Shown here: piece by piece, positions 58,671 through 64,000 of the stretch
Numbering within the stretch: position 1 is the stretch's first letter
Layout: each line of letters starts with the position of its first letter
Source: Pseudoalteromonas sp. DL-6
GTDB lineage: Bacteria; Pseudomonadota; Gammaproteobacteria; Enterobacterales; Alteromonadaceae
Assembly: GCF_004328665.1 (NCBI RefSeq)
Contig: NZ_CP019770.1
Location: 186,001-250,000 of the forward strand
Length of the DNA: 64,000 nucleotides
Direction of reading: 5' to 3'
Made by a program: the position numbers and the translations under genes
Notes under the pieces: generated by a model
The model's database searches: none
Told to the model about the DNA's origin: nothing
What the model saw: only the letters and a program-made list of their open reading frames with translations

Positions 58671-60008
58671 TTACTTAACGAGTAATAACTCGGTTTGCCG
58701 GCCATTGAGATACCACACACCGGTTTTATCAAACATGGCGTCTTCTTCTAGCATTATTTTTATTTCTTTATTCCACGGTTTTATAAACACCGCATTGTTA
58801 AGCTCAATAGAATATGCCGTGTTTAAATGCAGCGGGTAATCGCCATCCCCCGGTACACCTTGCTGAGCATCCCACATACCTAATGTAGTGCCAGCTGCAT
58901 GACCATGATAGCCAAGCGGGTGAGTATAAATAGTGGGCTTTAACCCCTGTGCAATGGCTTTTTCACGGGCGGCTTTTAAAACCTGATTACCTGTTTTACC
59001 AGCTGTAAATTCAGCTGTAAAAATGTCTTGTAGCTTATTACCCTTTTTTAACGCATCAACTAGGTAATCGGGAGCTTTTGTCTCGCCTGGTTTTAAAACA
59101 TACGCGTGTTGTTGAGTGTCGGTATTTAAGCGCAAATAATTAATGCCAAAATCGACATGTAATAAGTCGCCTGCTTGAATAACATTATCGGCATAGCCGT
59201 TGGTAAAGCTGTCTTCATGGTCGAACGATTTGCTGTCGGCGCGTTGTATTGCAATGCTAGGATGAAACCACGTTTGCAGCTTAAGCTCCCTTACCCGCTC
59301 TCTAAACCACCACACTAAATCGTCGCTGGTTGTCTCTCCAACCGTAATGGTATTACTGGAGAATCCCTCAGCAATAATATGATGGGCAATAGATACAATA
59401 TGCTTATACATATCTACTTCTTCGGGAATACGTTGTTCAAGCCATGAAACAGCCAGCGGCTCGGCTGATATTATTTTGCTTTGATATGGTTTAGGTAGGG
59501 TAGACATTAATTGTTTATAATCGCCCAGTACCAAGCCATCGGCATGAGCCCAGTCTGTTGATGTATTAAGGGCAATATTTCGTGGTTGGTATTGCTCAAT
59601 TAGCTCATTAAGTGCGCGCCACTGATTGGGCAGTGCTTGCTTATCCCAGGCCTTTTTAAAGATGCTTCCTATTTTGTAAGGTGCAATTGCAAAGGCGTCA
59701 ACACCGCCTTGTTTGTTAACTGCAAATAATAAAATAGTGGTGCGCCTTGCCGAGAGCCATGTAGCAGGCAGCATGGTTTTTAATATCGGGTCTTCATTAT
59801 ATTCGCGGCTTATCATTAGCCACATATCTATATTGTGTTGCTGCATTAATGTGGGCAATAACGTTTTAATACGTTTTTCGGTAATGCTATCGATAAACGC
59901 GGCCCTTTCCTTCATTGATAAAATAGTAGGAGGCTCAGCGGCTTTAATTACAGGGCTAAGGAGTATGAGTATAAAAGTGAGTAAAAAAACGCATTTATTG
60001 TTTTGCAT
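58671..60008 (-). CDS. Secreted M24-family Xaa-Pro peptidase-like protein
   Basis: The 445-residue product has a signal peptide (cleavage near KAA-EPP, residue 24). A creatinase-like N-terminal domain precedes the pita-bread M24 domain. The five metal ligands can be followed: Asp in LHVDFGI, Asp in LNTDTQQ, His in HPLGYHGHA, Glu in SIELNN and Glu in MLEEDAM. It is probably a periplasmic aminopeptidase acting on Xaa-Pro peptides; the exact substrate is inferred only. Confidence 0.87.
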   Translation of the reverse strand: MQNNKCVFLLTFILILLSPVIKAAEPPTILSMKERAAFIDSITEKRIKTLLPTLMQQHNIDMWLMISREYNEDPILKTMLPATWLSARRTTILLFAVNKQGGVDAFAIAPYKIGSIFKKAWDKQALPNQWRALNELIEQYQPRNIALNTSTDWAHADGLVLGDYKQLMSTLPKPYQSKIISAEPLAVSWLEQRIPEEVDMYKHIVSIAHHIIAEGFSSNTITVGETTSDDLVWWFRERVRELKLQTWFHPSIAIQRADSKSFDHEDSFTNGYADNVIQAGDLLHVDFGINYLRLNTDTQQHAYVLKPGETKAPDYLVDALKKGNKLQDIFTAEFTAGKTGNQVLKAAREKAIAQGLKPTIYTHPLGYHGHAAGTTLGMWDAQQGVPGDGDYPLHLNTAYSIELNNAVFIKPWNKEIKIMLEEDAMFDKTGVWYLNGRQTELLLVK

Positions 60009-60092
60009 AGTTGGCTTATTTTTAGGCGAATATATAAGCTAACATTGCACAATCAACAATATAAACAAAGCATTTGCGATAAACCGCAGGCA

Positions 60093-60127
60093 TAAAAAAA
60101 CCCAGCAAAATGCGCTGGGCTTTTGTA
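60093..60127 (-). terminator. Terminator of the serine permease gene
   Basis: On the minus strand CCCAGC pairs with GCTGGG around GCATTTT and is followed by seven Ts. It lies 18 bases past the stop at 60139. Confidence 0.88.
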
Positions 60128-60138
60128 ATAAATACTGC

Positions 60139-61410
60139 TTAGCTAAGCATGCTGTACAGTAACGCACACACTGCTAATGAACCAACAGCCAGTACAAATA
60201 AGGTACTTAAACGGTTACGGTATTTTTGTAAGCTAGGCACTTTATAAACTGCAATCATTGGCATAATGAATAAAATCATCGCAATGATTGGGCCTGATAA
60301 CTGATCCATCATATCTAGTATGCTTGGGTTTTTAACCGCGCAGAACCAAATAGCGAAAAACATCAGTACCGCACCCACTTTATCAGCCACTTTAGGGCTC
60401 ATGCTTGAGTGTTTAGTCACTAACCCAGTAAAGCTTTCGCGTGCCCCTAAAAAGTGGCCTAAAAACGACGACATTATCGCAATAAAGGCAACCAAAGGCC
60501 CCAGCGTTGCAATAAATGAGTTTTCTGTAATATTAGCCAAGTAAGATAAAACAGAGACGTTTGCCGCTTTTGCTGCAGCCATTTGGTCTCCGGTAAGCGA
60601 TAACACACATGAGAACACAAATAACAAAACAAAGGTGATCAGTAATAAGCTGGTACGTTTTAGAATTGCTTCTGACTTAGACGTTGCTAGGTCATCGTAG
60701 TGACTGCGTTGTTTATTAACAAAGCTTGAAATAGCTGCTGCATGGCTAAACGAAAACACAATAATAGGAATCGATAACCAAAGTGTTTTACTAAAGCTAC
60801 CTAGCTCAGGCAAGGCTGTATCGGGCATTTGCCAACTTGGGATTAAATACAAAGACAAAAAGAATAAAATACCTACTAACGGGTAAACTAAAATAGCAAA
60901 GGCGCGCAGCATTAAGCGTTCACCGCCCATCATTAAGCCAATCATAACAGCAACAAGTACACCTGAAAGCACAACGCGTGACGGCGACTCCATTCCTAAT
61001 TGATTGACCATAAAGCTGTCTACCGTATTGGTTAAACCCACACCGTAAATGAGCAAAATAGGAAAAATTGATAAAAAGTATAACAAGGAGATCAGTCGAC
61101 CCGCGTTTACGCCAAAGTGTTCTTCTACTACATCGGTAAAGTCAGCATCTTTATTTTTTGATGATAATACAAAACGCGCCAAACCACGGTGCGCCAAAAA
61201 GGTCATAGGAAAGGCTAAACACGCCATAATAATCAGCGGCCAAAAACCACCAATACCAATATTAATCGGTAAAAATAAAATACCAGCACCCACTGCGGTG
61301 CCAAAAAGGCTCAGTGTCCACTGCGTATCATGCAGGTTCCATTTTGATTTAGACGTGTGTGCGTCTTGTGCTGGTGCATTTGAAAGCGTTGCACCTTGAG
61401 ATGTTGTCAT
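60139..61410 (-). CDS. sdaC: Serine transporter of the HAAAP family, SdaC-like
   Basis: The 423-residue product from the ATG at 61410 (MTTSQGATLS) matches E. coli SdaC (429) in length; the frame extends to 61470 without support. It has about eleven membrane spans and strong local identity to SdaC: GTAVGAGILFLPINIG, AFPMTFLAHRGLARFVLSS, SFLGHFLGARE and NPSILDM. SdaC is a proton-coupled serine importer. A serine deaminase gene is not adjacent. Substrate specificity is inferred from similarity. Confidence 0.88.
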   Translation of the reverse strand: MTTSQGATLSNAPAQDAHTSKSKWNLHDTQWTLSLFGTAVGAGILFLPINIGIGGFWPLIIMACLAFPMTFLAHRGLARFVLSSKNKDADFTDVVEEHFGVNAGRLISLLYFLSIFPILLIYGVGLTNTVDSFMVNQLGMESPSRVVLSGVLVAVMIGLMMGGERLMLRAFAILVYPLVGILFFLSLYLIPSWQMPDTALPELGSFSKTLWLSIPIIVFSFSHAAAISSFVNKQRSHYDDLATSKSEAILKRTSLLLITFVLLFVFSCVLSLTGDQMAAAKAANVSVLSYLANITENSFIATLGPLVAFIAIMSSFLGHFLGARESFTGLVTKHSSMSPKVADKVGAVLMFFAIWFCAVKNPSILDMMDQLSGPIIAMILFIMPMIAVYKVPSLQKYRNRLSTLFVLAVGSLAVCALLYSMLS

Positions 61411-61887
61411 GTGTGTGTATCCATTATTTATCATAATAATTGCGCCGAAGAATATAGTTTTTAACCACACATTTCATGTGTTTTTATGTCGTGGATATAA
61501 ATTTGTTGTAGCGTATTAGTTACTGACTGTCACGAATATGAAACAGTGCTCAAAAGGCAAGCAATTAGCGCGGGAATATGCCGCGAAATGAGTGAATAAT
61601 CAGCATGATTGGTGTGAAAGGCGAGACATACAATCTGAAAAGTTATTTTCAAGTCAATGTGTACTTGATATAGATTAACTCAGTGAATGATTGATAAGTG
61701 TACTTATGAGAATTGAGAATACTTGCTCACTTTCTTGACCAGTTAATTTATAGCTAACAACTCAAAACGGGTTTTATCCTGTAATATTGAAGCCATTAAT
61801 CGGAACTTCATAAGAGATTTTTTCTAAACTCGGTTATACTTTCTACAATTCAATAAGCCAAATGAAGTAAATAGGCCGCTAATTGCA
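61411..61887. other. Long AT-rich intergenic region
   Basis: This 477-base gap separates divergent genes. It holds a direct repeat GTGTACTT at 61659-61666 and 61699-61706 (40 bases apart) and a TCAAGT/ACTTGA dyad at about 61649-61668. GGTTATACTTTC near 61838 is a possible -10 for the hydrolase gene. No small gene is supported. Confidence 0.35.
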
Positions 61888-62685
61888 ATGAGCAAAGACA
61901 TTCTTTTCCATACTATTTTTGTGCACGAAACCAGTAAAACATGGGTAGTATTTGTCCATGGCGCAGGGGGTAGTTCGGCAATCTGGTTTCGTCAGCTAAA
62001 AGCTTATAAAAAAGAATATAATGTGTTGTTGCTTGATCTTCGTGGTCACGGTAAATCTAATGATCTATTACAAAACTTTGTAGATAATAATTACTCATTT
62101 AATAATGTCTCTAAAGACATTATTAATGTGTTAGATCATAACAATATCACCAGCGCACACTTTGTTGGTATTTCATTGGGCACAATTCTTATTCGAAATA
62201 TTGCAGAAATCGCCCCGCAATATGTTTCTAGCATGGTGCTAGGTGGAGCGGTTACTCGTTTTAACACTCGAAGTAATACCTTGGTTTATTTAGGCAATAC
62301 CTTTAAACACTTGTTGCCTTACATGTGGCTGTATCGTTTATTTGCTTTTATTATGATGCCGAAAAAGCGTCATAAAGAGTCTCGACTTTTGTTTGTTCGT
62401 GAAGCAAAACGCTTGTGCCAAAAAGAGTTTATAAAATGGTTTAAATTAGCCATGGACGTAAATCCTTTAATGCAGTATTTCAAAGAAAAAGACATTGATA
62501 TACCCATTCTTTACATTATGGGTAAAGAAGATCACATGTTCCTTGGCCCGGTTAAAGAAATGGTAAAGCGCCATAAAAATAGCGTACTGCAAACAATTCA
62601 CCATTGCGGCCATGTTTGTAACGTGGAACGCCCAGACTTATTCAATCAACACTCGCTTGCTTTTATCGCCCAACAAAATCGTTAG
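61888..62685 (+). CDS. Alpha/beta hydrolase
   Basis: The 265-residue product has the alpha/beta hydrolase fold with oxyanion motif VHGAGGSSAIW, nucleophile Ser96 (VGISLGT), acid Asp215 (MGKEDHMF) and His242 (HHCGHVCNVE). There is no signal peptide. A cap region with a long hydrophobic stretch (about 135-158) may give membrane contact. The substrate cannot be told. The ATG has no strong Shine-Dalgarno sequence; AGTAAATAGG is distant. Confidence 0.85.
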   Translation: MSKDILFHTIFVHETSKTWVVFVHGAGGSSAIWFRQLKAYKKEYNVLLLDLRGHGKSNDLLQNFVDNNYSFNNVSKDIINVLDHNNITSAHFVGISLGTILIRNIAEIAPQYVSSMVLGGAVTRFNTRSNTLVYLGNTFKHLLPYMWLYRLFAFIMMPKKRHKESRLLFVREAKRLCQKEFIKWFKLAMDVNPLMQYFKEKDIDIPILYIMGKEDHMFLGPVKEMVKRHKNSVLQTIHHCGHVCNVERPDLFNQHSLAFIAQQNR

Positions 62686-62736
62686 GGTTGTAGAAGGAAT
62701 AAACCCAACGGGATATAGAGCTGCTCGCGACACTAA

Positions 62737-62760
62737 GCCCGCAGCCCGTAGCCCGTAGCG
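62737..62760. repeat. Tandem heptamer AGCCCGT repeat
   Basis: Three near-identical units, AGCCCGC, AGCCCGT and AGCCCGT, plus AGC, lie between the convergent hydrolase and cysQ genes. They belong to the same 7-base family as at 3215 and 24795. Confidence 0.75.
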
Positions 62761-62762
62761 TT

Positions 62763-63533
62763 TTATTCTTCTATCGCACTCACCACAAAATACGGATTTA
62801 AGTATTCATCTTTGGTGTTGTAAATAAGCGGGCTGCCATCAAGTTGAGTGACTTTTGCACCGGCTATTTCGGCAATCGCATGGCCTGCTCCTGTATCCCA
62901 TTCACAAGTTGGGCCTAAGCGCGGGTAAATGTCGGCACTGCCTTCGGCGACTAAACACAGTTTAAGTGAGCTGCCTTTTGACACCATTTCAACCTCATCA
63001 AAGCGTTTTACAAATTCAGCTAAATCAGGAGAGGGGTGCGAGCGACTGCCTACAACACGAATAAGGCCTTTGTTAGACTTGGTGGTGACTTTAAGCTCGA
63101 TGCGCTCATCGCCTTTATCTTTAAAAGCACCAATGGCTTCAGCGGCTATGTACGATACACCTAGCGCAGGGGCATCAACCACAGCTAAAACTGGTTTGCC
63201 GTTTTCGATTAGGGCAATATTAACGGTAAACTCGCCGTTCTTTTTAATAAATTCTTTGGTGCCATCAATTGGGTCAACCAGCCAATAGCTTTTCCATGTT
63301 TGGCGTACGTCCCAACCAATATCGGCGCTTTCTTCACTAAGCACAGGAATGTCTGGGGTGAGCTTTTTTAGTCCGGCAATAATGATTTTATGAGCTGCTA
63401 AGTCGGCGTCGGTTACGGGGCTTTCATCAGCTTTGTATTCAACGTTAAAGTCTTTGTTGTAAATACCCATAATCGCGCTTCCCGCTTCGCGAGCGAGAAT
63501 AAGGGTTTCTTCTAGCAGTTCAGTTTGGTTCAT
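62763..63533 (-). CDS. cysQ: 3'(2'),5'-bisphosphate nucleotidase
   Basis: CysQ removes the 3' phosphate from PAP and PAPS, relieving inhibition during sulfate assimilation. The 256-residue inositol-monophosphatase-fold enzyme has the metal ligands SEES (67-69), DPIDGT (87-92) and WDTGAGHAIAE. It lies 9 bases downstream of cysC on the minus strand, and both act together with cysH at 10386. Confidence 0.95.
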   Translation of the reverse strand: MNQTELLEETLILAREAGSAIMGIYNKDFNVEYKADESPVTDADLAAHKIIIAGLKKLTPDIPVLSEESADIGWDVRQTWKSYWLVDPIDGTKEFIKKNGEFTVNIALIENGKPVLAVVDAPALGVSYIAAEAIGAFKDKGDERIELKVTTKSNKGLIRVVGSRSHPSPDLAEFVKRFDEVEMVSKGSSLKLCLVAEGSADIYPRLGPTCEWDTGAGHAIAEIAGAKVTQLDGSPLIYNTKDEYLNPYFVVSAIEE

Positions 63534-63542
63534 TAGATGGGC

Positions 63543-64000
63543 CTATAGTATATGCTGATGTTTTAGATACGTTATCAGTTGAGCTACCGATTGGTCTAGG
63601 GTGTTTTTACTGGTATCTAAAATTATTTCAGGATTAACTGGCGGCTGGTAAGTAGAATCAATCCCGGTAAAGTGTTTAATTTCACCGGCGCGCGCCTTTT
63701 TATATAAGCCTTTTGGGTCGCGACTTTCACACACCTCAAGAGGGGTGTCGATGAATACCTCGATAAATTCACCCTCATCAACTAACTCACGAACCATGTC
63801 GCGCTCAGCTTTAAAAGGAGATATAAACGCAGTAAGGACTAACAAACCAGCGTCAACCATTAGCTTGGCGGTTTCGCCTACGCGGCGGATATTTTCAACG
63901 CGATCGGCATCACTAAAGCCTAAATCTTTACATAAACCATGGCGTACATTGTCGCCATCAAGTAGGTACGTGTGCGCACCTTGCTGATTGAGTGCTGCTT
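63543..64000 (-). CDS. cysC: Adenylyl-sulfate kinase, 3' part (partial)
   Basis: CysC phosphorylates APS to PAPS. The readable 152 residues continue to the window edge without a stop and include [54 protein letters not shown] and [17 protein letters not shown]. The N-terminal Walker A loop lies beyond base 64000, so the start is not in the window. An internal ATG at 63860 is not the true start. cysQ follows by 9 bases. Confidence 0.95.
   Translation of the reverse strand, partial: AALNQQGAHTYLLDGDNVRHGLCKDLGFSDADRVENIRRVGETAKLMVDAGLLVLTAFISPFKAERDMVRELVDEGEFIEVFIDTPLEVCESRDPKGLYKKARAGEIKHFTGIDSTYQPPVNPEIILDTSKNTLDQSVAQLITYLKHQHIL

Overview
This 64 kb window looks like the chromosome of a marine gammaproteobacterium of the order Alteromonadales, most likely Pseudoalteromonas. 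The basis is recognition of protein families and gene order: S10 ribosomal block, cysJIH, glnA-ntrBC, astC-astA-astD with a DUF3802-like gene, a secreted endonuclease I and an OmpA-type porin. The DNA is moderately AT-rich with many hairpin/T-run terminators. No species was confirmed by a search. No tRNA, rRNA, CRISPR array, prophage or full insertion sequence was seen.

Layout. 1-3203: the end of the S10 ribosomal protein operon (rplW' to rpsQ), closed by a terminator and not continued by rplN. 3466-6466: a membrane-anchored XRE regulator divergent from a small secreted protein, then a multidomain secreted nuclease. 6764-11126: cysJIH for assimilatory sulfate reduction; its partners cysQ and cysC lie at the far right end (62763-64000). 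11261-17761: a DUF4124 protein, small membrane proteins, aconitase A, an S4-domain RNA-binding protein, a lipoprotein and a cyclic-nucleotide-binding protein. 17784-22551: nitrogen control. glnA has a sigma-54 promoter with upstream NtrC sites; ntrB and ntrC follow, with another NtrC site directly in front of ntrB. 22888-24711: typA.

25099-32543: accessory and housekeeping genes (CBM9-like secreted protein, BLUF photoreceptor, metallo-beta-lactamase-fold lipoprotein, DUF2959 lipoprotein, YihY, Dtd, spermidine-synthase-like protein, YiiD-like fusion, outer membrane phospholipase A). 32729-37096: a lysine-riboswitch-controlled operon of dapA-like, dapD-like, lysA-like and M14/AstE-like genes. 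It could form a lysine branch in which the M14 enzyme replaces DapE, and is the most interesting locus here. 37196-43546: 3-methyladenine glycosylase I-like gene, selO, ompA-type porin and acnB, so both aconitases are in the window.

43747-46829: two 2-oxoglutarate/iron oxygenases, a SufS-like PLP enzyme and a thioesterase. 46861-47123: a 263 bp MITE-like element whose terminal repeat supplies the last codons and stop of glpD; glpK lies upstream of glpD. 50284-58608: YdcH-like protein, pabA, HDOD protein, the arginine succinyltransferase genes, DUF3802-like, OsmC-like and speD. 58671-64000: secreted M24 peptidase, SdaC-like serine permease, alpha/beta hydrolase, cysQ and the 3' part of cysC.

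Several starts were moved from the longest open frame on the basis of Shine-Dalgarno spacing and family length (cysJ, acnA, acnB, typA, astA, pldA, yihY, rpmC). No undescribed system could be proven by reading alone. The best candidates are the lysine-riboswitch operon and the oxygenase/PLP-enzyme pair.
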